Shown in pieces: positions 43,126-52,461 of a stretch of DNA of 64,000 bases (position 1 is the first letter of the stretch; every line of letters starts with the position of its first letter). Source of the DNA: Psychromonas sp. MME1 (lineage in GTDB: Bacteria; Pseudomonadota; Gammaproteobacteria; Enterobacterales; Psychromonadaceae); the NCBI RefSeq assembly GCF_041080865.1, contig NZ_CP160906.1:3123629-3187628 (forward strand), written 5' to 3'. Below the pieces are notes generated by a model. That model did no database searches. It was not told the DNA's origin and saw only the letters and a program-made list of their open reading frames with translations. The position numbers were made by a program, and so were the translations under genes.

Positions 43126-45498
43126 ATGACAAGAAAAACAGTTGATCTAAGTGGTTGCCGTTGGCAGATGGAGCGCATGCGCCCAGGCCAAGGTGAAAAA
43201 GAGGGGTTACACCTACTGCCAGCCGAGTACCAAGGTACTCACTTTAGCTGGAACTTCGGCAGCGTGCCGGGTGATGTCTACACAGATTTACACCGCGCGA
43301 ACGAAATTGCGGATCCCCTGTTTGGTCGTAATATGCACCGTGCTAAATGGGCGGCAGAATATGAGTTCTGGTACTGTCACCGTTTTGAAGTACCTGCAGA
43401 GATGAAAGGCAAAAAAATTCGCCTTATCTTTGAAGGTGTTGATTACAGCTGTGACGTTTGGTTAAACGGCACGCATTTAGGGCGTCATGAAGGGATGTTC
43501 TCAGCGTTTGAATTTGATATTACTGACATTGCGAGCTGGGCAGACTGGCGCGGTGGCTCCAACATGTTGATGGTGAAATTAGATCCGCCACCTAAAAACT
43601 ACCGTAACTGTGGCGGTACAAAAGTTAATTTCTCTGGTGATTACTTCTCAGGTCTTGTGCCATTTGGTATTTGGCGTCCAGTGCGCATCGAAGCAACAGA
43701 GCAGGTTCGCATCGATAGCATTCGCACCGATGTAACGGTTGAGCGTTTACAAAACCAAGATAATGCACAAGTTGCATTAACGGTAGATATGGTAAGCCAT
43801 AGCGATAGCACACAAAAAGTTACACTGGCTGGTGTTTTACAGGGTAAAAACCGTGCAACAGCCGCTGTGCACTTTGAAGTGGAAGTTAACGTGCCAGCAG
43901 GTGAGAGCCAAATTAGCACCACTATCAATGTTGAAGATGCTGCACTTTGGTGGCCGTGGGATATGGGCGCACAAAATCTCTATACCCTTGACCTTGAAGT
44001 AAAACAGGGTGATGCCATTTTAGATAACATGCAGGAGGTGATCGGCCTTCGTGAAGTCACAATGGACTTCAACCCAGGTTATGATAATGAATTCCCATGG
44101 ACATTTATCATCAATGGCAACAAGCACTTCTTACGTTCTGCTTGTTGGGGTGGCCAACCTTCATTCTTCTACGGTCGTAACAGCCTGAAAAAATATGAAG
44201 ATCGCCTCGCAATGGTTAAAGAAGCCAACATCAATAACCTGCGTATCTTCGGCTGGCATCCACCAGAAGTCCCTGATTTCTACCGTATCTGTGATGAATT
44301 AGGTATCACCGTTTGGACTAACTTCACACTGGCAACACAGGCTTACCCGAAAGAGCAAGCCTTTGTAGATGGGGTGTTACATGAATGTGTGGCAACCGTC
44401 AAAGAGCGTCGCAATCACCCATCACAAATTTTCTGGATGGGCGGTGAAGAGGTATTCTTCTCAGGTGCGCATGAAGAGAGTGGTAACAAACAACTCATGC
44501 AAGTGATCGGTGAAACCTTAAAAGGTTACACCAATATCCCTTACGGTTTAGCCTCACCACTGAGCTCAGAATCAGCGCAGAACATGGGCTTTGGCCCGAA
44601 TGAATCGATGCATGCCAATGAGCATTACTACCAAGGTGGTAAAGAGTACATGGAAGAGTACTACCCCTCTCTTGATTGTGCCATTATCCCTGAATTAACC
44701 GCCGCTTCTGCGCCAAACATTGAAAGTCTGAAAAAATTCATCCCGGCAGATGAGTTATGGCCAATGGGGCCAAGTTGGGCATATCACTGGGCTGATATCG
44801 ACATGTTAATCAACCTGAACTACGAAGTATTCGGTGATTACAAAATGGACTCATTAGAAGAGTTTGTAGAAGCGACACAAATCGCACAGGGGACGGTTAT
44901 CCAATTTGCACTTGAAACTTACCGTCGTCGCAAACCGAAAATGAGTGGTGTTGCTATCTGTCACTTTATTACTCATGTGCCAGACATCAAATGGGGTGTG
45001 GTTGATTACTACGGTAAGAAGAAAACATCCTTTGATTGGTTAAAACGTACTTACCAACCACTACTACCAAGCTTACATTTCGACAAACGTCGTTGGGATG
45101 CAGGTAGCGAGTTCAAAGGTGGTATTTGGATAGTCAATGATTACCAATACGAATACAGCAACCTAACACTGGAGTGGAAAGTCTTATACGAAGGTCAAGA
45201 AACCGGTGTTGCAGGTAGCAAACAGGTTGATGTTGCATTAGATAGTTCAGAGCAATTTGCAGAGATTAGCTGGACACTGCCTAACAATGCCTTTGGTAGC
45301 TTTGAAGTAGAGTTAGTGATTAAAGATGAAGACGGCAACGTATTATCTGAAAACGCTTATGAACTACTGGTTGGCAATCAACAAGCAGCAAAAGCACAAA
45401 GCCTTGCTTACTTAGCTGAAGCGCAAGCTCGTTTAGATAAATACGGACACAGTGTTTATCGTTATTTTCCTGAAATGTGGGAAGAGCTAGAGGAATAA
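43126..45498 (+). CDS. GH2 enzyme of beta-mannosidase-like type
   Basis: A 790-aa cytoplasmic GH2 protein. The N-terminal sugar-binding domain has SVPGDVYTDLHRANEIADPLFGRNMHRAKWAAEYEFWYCHRFEVP and FEGVDYSCDVWLNGTHLGRHEGMF. The barrel holds NNLRIFGWHPPEVPDFYRICDELGITVW. The acid/base Glu is probably in FWMGGEEVFF (WNGNNE in mannosidases), and the nucleophile in AIIPELTAAS. The architecture is that of the beta-mannosidase branch, but the variant motifs mean the substrate may be an unusual galactoside. Base use is clearly more G+C-rich than its neighbours (45-55% in lines I counted) with different codon choice, suggesting recent acquisition or high expression. No TTGG-N4-CCAA box is seen upstream. 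Confidence 0.85.
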   Translation: MTRKTVDLSGCRWQMERMRPGQGEKEGLHLLPAEYQGTHFSWNFGSVPGDVYTDLHRANEIADPLFGRNMHRAKWAAEYEFWYCHRFEVPAEMKGKKIRLIFEGVDYSCDVWLNGTHLGRHEGMFSAFEFDITDIASWADWRGGSNMLMVKLDPPPKNYRNCGGTKVNFSGDYFSGLVPFGIWRPVRIEATEQVRIDSIRTDVTVERLQNQDNAQVALTVDMVSHSDSTQKVTLAGVLQGKNRATAAVHFEVEVNVPAGESQISTTINVEDAALWWPWDMGAQNLYTLDLEVKQGDAILDNMQEVIGLREVTMDFNPGYDNEFPWTFIINGNKHFLRSACWGGQPSFFYGRNSLKKYEDRLAMVKEANINNLRIFGWHPPEVPDFYRICDELGITVWTNFTLATQAYPKEQAFVDGVLHECVATVKERRNHPSQIFWMGGEEVFFSGAHEESGNKQLMQVIGETLKGYTNIPYGLASPLSSESAQNMGFGPNESMHANEHYYQGGKEYMEEYYPSLDCAIIPELTAASAPNIESLKKFIPADELWPMGPSWAYHWADIDMLINLNYEVFGDYKMDSLEEFVEATQIAQGTVIQFALETYRRRKPKMSGVAICHFITHVPDIKWGVVDYYGKKKTSFDWLKRTYQPLLPSLHFDKRRWDAGSEFKGGIWIVNDYQYEYSNLTLEWKVLYEGQETGVAGSKQVDVALDSSEQFAEISWTLPNNAFGSFEVELVIKDEDGNVLSENAYELLVGNQQAAKAQSLAYLAEAQARLDKYGHSVYRYFPEMWEELEE

Positions 45499-45505
45499 CA
45501 GTAGC

Positions 45506-45544
45506 ACCCACGTGGCAAAAGTTAATTATCTTTACTACGTGGGT
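45506..45544 (+). terminator. Possible terminator of the GH2 gene
   Basis: ACCCACGT at 45506-45513 pairs with ACGTGGGT at 45537-45544 across a 23-nt loop. No T-run follows, so it may be only a stabilising stem. Confidence 0.4.
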
Positions 45545-45688
45545 AGAACATCTCCTTGATTTTTTAATCAACACTACAAAATAGATATTCATGCGTATAA
45601 ATATACGTAATTGCTCTCTTCCCTAATGAAAATGACATGCTGGATATTTAATAAATAACCATGACACAGAATCTGGAATGCCTCTGTT

Positions 45689-47703
45689 TTATATGTCGAA
45701 CTCTTGTGCGTATTCATTCAATTTATCACCGCTTGCTTTTAATTTTACACAAGCCTGCGTCGATGCTTCTGAATGACGAAAAAGCGCCTCTGTATCATCT
45801 TTAATCTTATGGATTCTTTCATTAATTTCAGCGGCTACCACTGTCTGTTCTTCGGCCGCTGTAGCGATTTGTTGCGACATAGCAGTAATATTATCAAGTT
45901 CTTCACGCAAGCATTCAACACCTTTTGCACTGTTTACGACTTCTTTTACAGCTGCAGTACCTTGCTCTTTTAAAGCTATCATATTTGTAGCTGCTGCTTT
46001 AGAGCCTGCTTGTAATGTTTCTATTTGTTGACGGATCTGCTGTGTTGACTCTTGTGTTTTGCTCGCAAGAGTGCGGACTTCATCTGCGACAACTGCAAAA
46101 CCTCGTCCTTGCTCTCCTGCTCGTGCGGCTTCAATCGCTGCATTAAGTGCCAATAAATTAGTTTGTTCAGCAATGCTCTGAATCACGGAAAGTACATTGC
46201 TAATTTCTGCTGTTTCATCGTTGAGTTGATATACTTGTGTTTCTGTATTTGATAACTCTTGCAATAAATTTTCCATCATATCTTTAGTCAGGCTTGCTTT
46301 TTCTGCACTATCGATGGAGCTTTTATGTGCTCTTCCTACAACCTCAGCTGTATTTTGAGACAATGCTGCTACCTCTTGAATAGTTGCCGCCATTTCATTA
46401 ATTGCGACCGAAATTGTATCTGTAGATTGGTTTTGGCTGTGAGCTAGTTTTTGGTTTTGCTCGGTAGAGTAGGAAACATCAGTGGATTGTTTTGCAATAT
46501 TTTTAACTTCATCCTGCACATTATCAATAGCTTGGCTAAAACTTTGCATTAATGAATTAAATGCTAAGGCAACATGTGTTAATTCATCATTACCTTCACT
46601 TGGTAACTTATGCGTTAAGTTTTTACTGATTGATACCTCTTTTAGGGTGTTGACCAGAGCTTTGAGAGGGGGAATGATAGATTTTATAATAATAAAGGAT
46701 ATCAGTGCGATGATAATTATCGTTGTTATTAATATAATAAGGTTAAGCAATACTTTATCAGAAGCGGCTTTTAAGGAGGTTGTCACTTCACTTTTAATTT
46801 TATCTTCGATCAAAACGATCACTTTATGCAACTCAGACATGTTTTGAGTTGTTAAATCAAACCAGCGTTCTGGGGTCATATTGTAGGCCGTTCGCCCATA
46901 CCCATCATTTCTCGGCGCATAGCATCAAGTTTTTTGTTGATGTCTGATTGTAAATAACCATTCCAGTAAGCGTCTGATATTTTTTCAGGTGCATAGGCTG
47001 ATATACGTAGCTGCATATCTTCAATTTGACGGAAAATAGCCACATTGTTTCCCATTGAACTGTAATCTAAATTTTCGCGGGAAAACCCATCAAGACCATT
47101 GCCTCGTTCGCTTGAAAAACGATTATTAAGAGTGATAAAAGCGGAGTAAGTACCTGTTAATATACTTAATTTCTGATTTCCTGCGGATATTTTAACTACC
47201 GCATCAATGGTTTCAATTAATCCGGTATTCATATAGCCATAACGCCATAGAACATGCATATTATCAGCATCAAAAAGTTCTAATTTATCGGCATGGGAAC
47301 GAGCAGATTTGAGGTATGAGAAGTAGTCATTAAAGGCATCAAATTTATTTTGTATACCCAATTCTGCTAATGCCTCCTTATTAGCAGCTTGATAGTGTTG
47401 ATAGTTAGTAAGGACCTTATCTAATGTAGCACGTTGAGCAATTAACTGAGACTGAAAGCCTTTGCCTGTACTTCCTACTGGTGTACCACTAATGAAGCCT
47501 TGTGTTAAATCACGTTCAGTTTGCAGCTCCTGAAGTACTTTTCCAGCCTCTTGAGCTAAGAGCATTGCACTTGCAACTTTTTCTAATTTTGCCTGCTCAT
47601 TTAATGAATCTAATAAAAATTTAACAGAGTAACTGCCTGCAACAATTGTTGGTAACAGCGCTAATATTATAATTCGAGTCGATATTTTTAATTTTGTTAA
47701 CAT
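45689..47703 (-). pseudogene. Chemoreceptor with NIT-type sensor, one frameshift
   Basis: A methyl-accepting chemotaxis protein in two frames. The first part (ATG 47703) has a membrane span (IIILALLPTIVAGSYSVKFLL) and a periplasmic nitrate/nitrite-sensing-like (NIT) helical domain with LQELQTERDLTQGFISGTPVG. The second part begins [13 protein letters not shown], has a second span ([22 protein letters not shown]), a HAMP domain and the signalling hairpin with [40 protein letters not shown]. The two frames meet at 46876-46890, and one base restores [10 protein letters not shown]. The rebuilt protein is about 671 aa, a normal length. Probably a sequencing indel. It may steer cells towards nutrients near the agar locus. 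Confidence 0.85.
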
Positions 47704-48222
47704 AATTTACACCACATAAATAGAGTTAATATATTTTCTTATTGCAGGGGCTAATTTATTCCATCAATATGGTTCTGTATGCTATAGCATTTGGTTAAAT
47801 AGTAAATTAAATTGGTTGATGAGTTTGATGTTGGCCACGTTATTTAACAATACATTCATTTATCAATTTTTCAGTTAAGTAATAAACGGTTTTATAATGA
47901 CTTTAGATATGTATTAAATATCCGTCTGTAGTGGTTATTTGTCCAAGGATTTGTAGTCGCATAGTGGGGCTATTACTAACTCGAGAGAAAAACTAATCTT
48001 CGGTCGTTCAAACATATATCCATGTGACCTCCAGTTGCTTTGCCTATTGTTAACGGCATCTCATCTTTTATTGCTGGCCTTACAGCATAAGTTGCATGGG
48101 TATACTCTCTACATTATGTACCTATTTTTTTGAGCTTATAGCAATTCAATAAATAGCTGCTCTATCTATTAGTTTAACCAACAAGATAGAGGAGATACTT
48201 ATTCGGATTGGTATATATTTAT
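47704..48222. other. Intergenic region between chemoreceptor and IclR gene
   Basis: AT-rich. TTGG half-sites at about 47791 and 47812 (TTGGTTAAAT, TTGGTTGATG) lie upstream of the chemoreceptor. A partial type-A repeat lies at 48159-48214. No gene is supported. Confidence 0.45.
48159..48214. repeat. Partial type-A MITE-like repeat
   Basis: The right end of the repeat seen at 34715 and 49100: TCTATTAGTTTAACCAACAAGATAG... GATACTTATTCGGATTGGTA. The left half is lost. Confidence 0.65.
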
Positions 48223-48996
48223 TTAACATTGCAGTTGCTCAGATATTTTGTTGGCAATAGTTTGTGCATGAGTGATTAATGCCTGTGATGGGGCGTCCCC
48301 ATTTGAGTTTAATGTTGAAACTGTTAACGAAGCGACAACTAATCCATTCGGTTTTCCGATCAACACTGCAAAATTATTAATGCCTTCCGATAATTCGTTT
48401 TGCGCTGAGTCAATACCCGTTACTCGAACACTATCAATGAGCGCTAGAAATTCTGCTTTTTCCTCTTTGTTCATCTGATTAAATTTGTCATCTCGCTCTA
48501 AAATCATCCCTTGCACATCAGGATTACTATTTGCTAGTAATATACGACCTGAGACGGTTTCACTGGCAGGGAACAACGTACCTTCTGCAATACTAATGGA
48601 AACAGGGCCATGGCTGCGAGCATGCAAAATGACCATTGCTTGGCTTTGGTAAAGCATGCTTAGATGGCAGGAGTGACCTGTTGAAAAAGCAAAGTCTTCC
48701 ATATGTGGTAAAGCACATTTTGCCACTTTGTGTAGCGGCGATATTCTGCGTGATAGGTTATAGATTTTTAATGATGCACTATATTTACCTGACAGTTCAT
48801 CCCGAATAAGATACCCGCGCGCTTCTAGTCCAACTAACACTCGATAAATTTCATTCGCGCTACGGGATAATGCAGTCGCAATTTCAGTTTGTGATTTTGG
48901 CTGCTCTTGAGTGACGATATATTCAAGAATATCTAACCCCTTATCAAGCGCAGGCACTGCATATTTGCTTGCCGATTGTGTTTTTTTATCCATCAC
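48223..48996 (-). CDS. IclR-family transcriptional regulator
   Basis: A 257-aa regulator. The winged helix (ALDKGLDILEYIV... SQTEIATALSRSANEIYRVLVGLEARGYLIRD) is followed by an IclR effector domain with SGHSCHLSMLYQSQAMVILHARSHGP, FPASETVSGRILLA and RVTGIDSAQNELSEGINNFAVLIG. IclR proteins next to KDG kinase, aldolase and enolase-family genes often bind KDG or KDPG (KdgR). It lies just downstream of the KDG operon on the same strand, beyond a terminator, so it is a candidate second controller of that operon. Confidence 0.88.
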   Translation of the reverse strand: MMDKKTQSASKYAVPALDKGLDILEYIVTQEQPKSQTEIATALSRSANEIYRVLVGLEARGYLIRDELSGKYSASLKIYNLSRRISPLHKVAKCALPHMEDFAFSTGHSCHLSMLYQSQAMVILHARSHGPVSISIAEGTLFPASETVSGRILLANSNPDVQGMILERDDKFNQMNKEEKAEFLALIDSVRVTGIDSAQNELSEGINNFAVLIGKPNGLVVASLTVSTLNSNGDAPSQALITHAQTIANKISEQLQC

Positions 48997-49099
48997 TACT
49001 TAGTTCGTTTTAAATTGTTTTTGCATATTAGCAGGTTGGCATTAAAACCCAAAATTAATCACTTTTGTTTAAAGCCGCGATATTTAAGCTACCAATAAT

Positions 49100-49256
49100 C
49101 CCATTCCGCATAATATTGTGATCAGGGCTTGTTGAGGAAAAATGCTGGAGAGCAAGGCGCATAATTGAGTAATAGCAGGCTATTGCGATTGAATGCAACG
49201 CAGCCATCTATTATTTTAACCACCAAGATAGATCAGATACTTATGCGGATTGGTAT
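49100..49256 (+). repeat. Type-A MITE-like repeat, full copy
   Basis: About 157 bp, near-identical to 34715-34872, with terminal inverted repeats (CCATTCCGCATAA... TTATGCGGATTGGTA). It lies between the IclR gene start and the terminator of the KDG operon. Confidence 0.85.
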
Positions 49257-49291
49257 AAGAGAGGATTTTTTAGGTTTTTCAATATTCCAAA

Positions 49292-49327
49292 AAAAATCCT
49301 TAACACCAAATAGTGTTAAGGATTTTT
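49292..49327 (-). terminator. Bidirectional terminator of the KDG operon
   Basis: AAAAATCCTTAACAC and GTGTTAAGGATTTTT form a perfect 15-bp stem with a 6-nt loop and T-runs on both sides, 44 bp after the cycloisomerase stop. Confidence 0.9.
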
Positions 49328-49370
49328 GGAGAAGCTCTTTTTATCTTGTTAACGCAAGATAAATCGTTGC

Positions 49371-50459
49371 TTAAACCTCATATTGCGCTATTTTCTGCCA
49401 ATCGAATTCTACGCCAACACCAGGCTCGTCAGAAGCGACTGCACGATAGTTTTCTACTACTAATGGGCGCTTAGTATATTCGTCGATAGGGAAGCTATGT
49501 ACCTCTAACCAACCTGTATCAAAAGCAGATACTAGGCTTACATGCAACTCTTGCATCCCATGCGTACAAACGGGAATTTCATTTTCAGTAATTAAATTAG
49601 CTGCTTGTAACCAACCTGTAATACCGCCACAGTTTGATGCATCCGGTTGTGCAAAGCCTAGTTTAGCTTGATCCATGGCATAACCAAATTCGTGAATGGT
49701 ATGCAGGTTTTCACCCATCGCTAATGGAATAGAGGTGTTGTCAGCAATTTTTGCAAAACCTTTATAATCATCTGGTAGTGTTGGCTCTTCAAACCAAGTG
49801 ATATCGTACTGCTCAACCGCTTTTGATAGCGAGATTGCTTGGTCAACTGTTAGTGAGTAGTTGGCATCGATCATAAAAGTAATATCTGGGCCAATTAGCT
49901 CTCTAACCGCTTTGATGCGATCAATATCTTCTTGCGCATTTTCACGGCCAATTTTAATTTTAACCGCGTTAAATCCAGCATCTAAATAGCCTTGGATATT
50001 TTTAAGTAGTTTCTCTAATGGGAATAAGAGGTCAATACCACCACAATAAGCTTTACAGGTATTGTTTTTACCTCCGGCCATTTTCCATAGTGGTAAACCT
50101 TCGCGCTTACCTTTTAAGTCCCACAATGCAATATCAACGCTCGACATCGCAAAGCTTGAGATACCGCCACGTCCAACATAATGAATATGCCACTCCATGA
50201 AATCGTAGATCTGAGCTATTTGAGTTGCATCTTTACCGATAAGGGCGGGTTGAATATCATGTTCAAGCATCGCTTTGATAGCATAACCACCTTTACCACC
50301 CGTGTAAGTATAACCTGTGCCTTGTGATCCATCTTCGAGCGTGATGGTTGTTGTGATCAGTTCAAAATGGTCGTGATCACCATGTTTTGCATCGGATAAA
50401 ATCTCTTTTAATGGAATTTTGAATAGCTGCGTTTTTATCGTTTTGATTGCTGTATTCAT
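49371..50459 (-). CDS. Probable 3,6-anhydro-L-galactonate cycloisomerase
   Basis: A 362-aa enolase-superfamily protein of the mandelate racemase group. The N-terminal capping domain has [39 protein letters not shown]-type loops. The barrel has catalytic Lys in NAVKIKIGR (about 165), metal ligands in [14 protein letters not shown] and MGENLH, and the general His in CTHGMQELH. In agar degraders a homolog opens 3,6-anhydro-L-galactonate to 2-keto-3-deoxy-L-galactonate. It ends a three-gene operon with KDPG aldolase (12 bp) and KDG kinase, and lies in the same locus as the aldehyde dehydrogenase that makes its substrate. Confidence 0.88.
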   Translation of the reverse strand: MNTAIKTIKTQLFKIPLKEILSDAKHGDHDHFELITTTITLEDGSQGTGYTYTGGKGGYAIKAMLEHDIQPALIGKDATQIAQIYDFMEWHIHYVGRGGISSFAMSSVDIALWDLKGKREGLPLWKMAGGKNNTCKAYCGGIDLLFPLEKLLKNIQGYLDAGFNAVKIKIGRENAQEDIDRIKAVRELIGPDITFMIDANYSLTVDQAISLSKAVEQYDITWFEEPTLPDDYKGFAKIADNTSIPLAMGENLHTIHEFGYAMDQAKLGFAQPDASNCGGITGWLQAANLITENEIPVCTHGMQELHVSLVSAFDTGWLEVHSFPIDEYTKRPLVVENYRAVASDEPGVGVEFDWQKIAQYEV

Positions 50460-50471
50460 CTGTCTAGCTAC

Positions 50472-51098
50472 CTATTTTAAGTCAGTTACAATTTCGTTAA
50501 TAAGGCGGCCAATCTCTTCCCAATTTCCGCTTTTAACAAGTGCAGGATCAACCATCCAAGAACCGCCACAAGCAAGTACTGCTGGCAGTGCTAAATAATC
50601 TTTAATATTTTTTGGGTTAATACCACCCGTAGGCATCACTTTAATTTGCCCGTAGGGAGCAAGTAGTGATTTTAGCATGGGTAGGCCACCAGATGCTTCT
50701 GCTGGGAAAAACTTAACGGTATCTAAGCCAAGTTCAATCGCTCGTTCAACTTGTGATGGGTTATTAACTCCAGGAATAATGGCAATATTATGTTTTTTAC
50801 AAGCAGCCACAGTATTTGGGTTAAGGCCTGGTGAAACGATAAAGTCAGACCCTGCTTCTTTTGCTGCAATAACTTGCGCTTCATTTAAAACTGTACCTGC
50901 ACCGATTAAGATATCAGGGTATTGCTTACGTAATAAGCGAATAGCTTCAACAGCTGCATCAGAGCGGAATGTGATCTCAGCTACAGGTAGACCGTTTTTA
51001 ACTAACTGTTCACCAAGTGGAAGAATCAATTGTGCATCATCAACAGCGATCACTGGAATCACTTTAAGTGATTGTAATGCTTCATTTAACTGGTTCAT
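50472..51098 (-). CDS. KDPG aldolase paralog (agar pathway)
   Basis: A 208-aa class I aldolase close to Eda at 2198. It has VIAVDDAQLILPLGEQL, EITFRSDAAVEAIRLLRK, GAGTVLNEAQV, SPGLNPNTVAACK, Schiff-base Lys in TVKFFPAEASGG, and PTGGINPKN. It lies between KDG kinase and the cycloisomerase (spacings 12 bp), so its KDPG should come from anhydrogalactose. The presence of two aldolases, one in each regulon, avoids cross-control. A KDPGal specificity cannot be excluded from sequence. Confidence 0.92.
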   Translation of the reverse strand: MNQLNEALQSLKVIPVIAVDDAQLILPLGEQLVKNGLPVAEITFRSDAAVEAIRLLRKQYPDILIGAGTVLNEAQVIAAKEAGSDFIVSPGLNPNTVAACKKHNIAIIPGVNNPSQVERAIELGLDTVKFFPAEASGGLPMLKSLLAPYGQIKVMPTGGINPKNIKDYLALPAVLACGGSWMVDPALVKSGNWEEIGRLINEIVTDLK

Positions 51099-51110
51099 TA
51101 TTTTTATATC

Positions 51111-52082
51111 CTATTTAGAAGTGGGTTCGTTAATTCTTTCTTGTACCTGTTGTAGAGTCGGTAGCGGTGCTACTGCGCCATAACCTGTAATGGTAATCGA
51201 AGCGGTTGCATTAGCATGCTTTAAGCACTCTTGTAAACTTAAACCATTTACGTAATGAGTACAAAATGAGCCTGCGAAAGAATCGCCTGCTGCTGTTGCA
51301 TCAACAGGTGTTACTTTATGTGGTGCAATGCTAAAACGCTGTGTTGCATCAGCAACGGTTGCGCCTTCAGAGCCTCGTTTAAGTACCACTATTTTTGCAC
51401 CTAACGCTAGGTAGTGATCTATAATTTCATCTGCATCTTCTAAGCCCGTTAATAGTTGTGCTTCATCTAAGCTTGGGAAGCAGATATCAACCATTGATGC
51501 CGTTTGACTAATGATCCCTTTCGCTCTTTCAAGCGACCACAGTTTTAATCGTAAATTAGTATCATATGAAACCAATGTGCCATTTGCTTTTGCAATTTTG
51601 ATCGCTTCAAAAACAGCATCGCAACTTGATGCGCTTATTGCCTGAGTGATTGCGGTAACATGCAGTAACTTCGCTTTTTTGATTGCTTCAATTGGGAGTT
51701 GGTTGTCTGTAATAAGACTAGCCGCTGAGCCTTTACGTAAAAAAGAGAAGTGGTGCCCATCACTGTTATGAGTAATGAAATAAACACCAGTATGTGCATT
51801 TGGATTGCTAACTACATTGGAAATATTAACTTTTTCTTCTTTCCATAGGTCGATAAAACGTTGTCCAAATTCATCACAACCTAGATGAGTGAGCATACCC
51901 ACATCTGCACCTTGGCGTGCTGCTGCAATAGCAAAATTAGATGCATCTCCACCAAACCCACTCAAGAAGTCGGCTCCCGTATCGCTGACCTCTTTAATTT
52001 GACTGAATTCGTACATTGGTTCACCAAAGCTTAGGATTTGGCAAACGTCACTTTCATTTTCAACAGTTTCTTTTATGCTCAT
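51111..52082 (-). CDS. kdgK: 2-keto-3-deoxygluconate kinase (PfkB family)
   Basis: A 323-aa ribokinase-type sugar-acid kinase. The N-terminal part reads ILSFGEPMYEFSQI and FLSGFGGDASNFAIAAARQGADVGMLTHLG (substrate site). The C-terminal PfkB signature is TPVDATAAGDSFAGSF with the catalytic Asp. It is the first gene of the minus-strand operon KDG kinase - aldolase - cycloisomerase. It phosphorylates KDG (or the galacto epimer) to the aldolase substrate. An exact TTGG-N4-CCAA box lies about 92 bp upstream in the divergent promoter shared with the dehydrogenase operon. Confidence 0.9.
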   Translation of the reverse strand: MSIKETVENESDVCQILSFGEPMYEFSQIKEVSDTGADFLSGFGGDASNFAIAAARQGADVGMLTHLGCDEFGQRFIDLWKEEKVNISNVVSNPNAHTGVYFITHNSDGHHFSFLRKGSAASLITDNQLPIEAIKKAKLLHVTAITQAISASSCDAVFEAIKIAKANGTLVSYDTNLRLKLWSLERAKGIISQTASMVDICFPSLDEAQLLTGLEDADEIIDHYLALGAKIVVLKRGSEGATVADATQRFSIAPHKVTPVDATAAGDSFAGSFCTHYVNGLSLQECLKHANATASITITGYGAVAPLPTLQQVQERINEPTSK

Positions 52083-52173
52083 AACGCTCTATCACCTTAT
52101 AATAACGACTTGATATAGTATGTGTAACTTATTTTAGATTTATCTATTAGAGATAGTATGTGGCTAATGTTAT

Positions 52174-52185
52174 TTGGTCAACCAA
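52174..52185. promoter_or_regulatory. Putative FadR-type operator (TTGGTCAACCAA)
   Basis: An exact TTGG-N4-CCAA match with a near-perfect 12-bp dyad, 92 bp upstream of the KDG kinase start and in the divergent region with the dehydrogenase operon. Confidence 0.7.
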
Positions 52186-52326
52186 AACGCGCAATGAATG
52201 TAGAGCAGTGTCACAAAATAGAGTTTGCTTTAAGCTAGGTTGTTTGCGGGTTTGCCCCCTTAGGAGCCTTTGTTTTATTGACATTTAGTTGCTTTACTAT
52301 TTTTTTTTTAATATTTTTTCTTTTAA

Positions 52327-52338
52327 TTGGTTATCCAT
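52327..52338. promoter_or_regulatory. Putative FadR-type operator (TTGGTTATCCAT)
   Basis: TTGG-TTAT-CCAT matches seven of eight positions, extended by AA upstream (AATTGGTTATCCA). It lies 124 bp before the mannitol-dehydrogenase-family gene. A further half-site (ATTGGTTGG) follows at about 52349. The rest of 52083-52461 holds no gene. Confidence 0.6.
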
Positions 52339-52461
52339 TTGCCATTGATTGGTTGGTGTTCTTTGTTTACAATTACCTAAAGTGTTAATGAGTTGCTGTG
52401 TAATACAGCTGGTACATACTGTTCACAATGATTATTGGTTAATTAATCAAGGTAGGTAAAT

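Noticed and set aside
46482-46847. 121-aa plus-strand open frame
   Set aside because: Antisense to the chemoreceptor HAMP/membrane region. Hydrophobicity is a by-product of the opposite strand.
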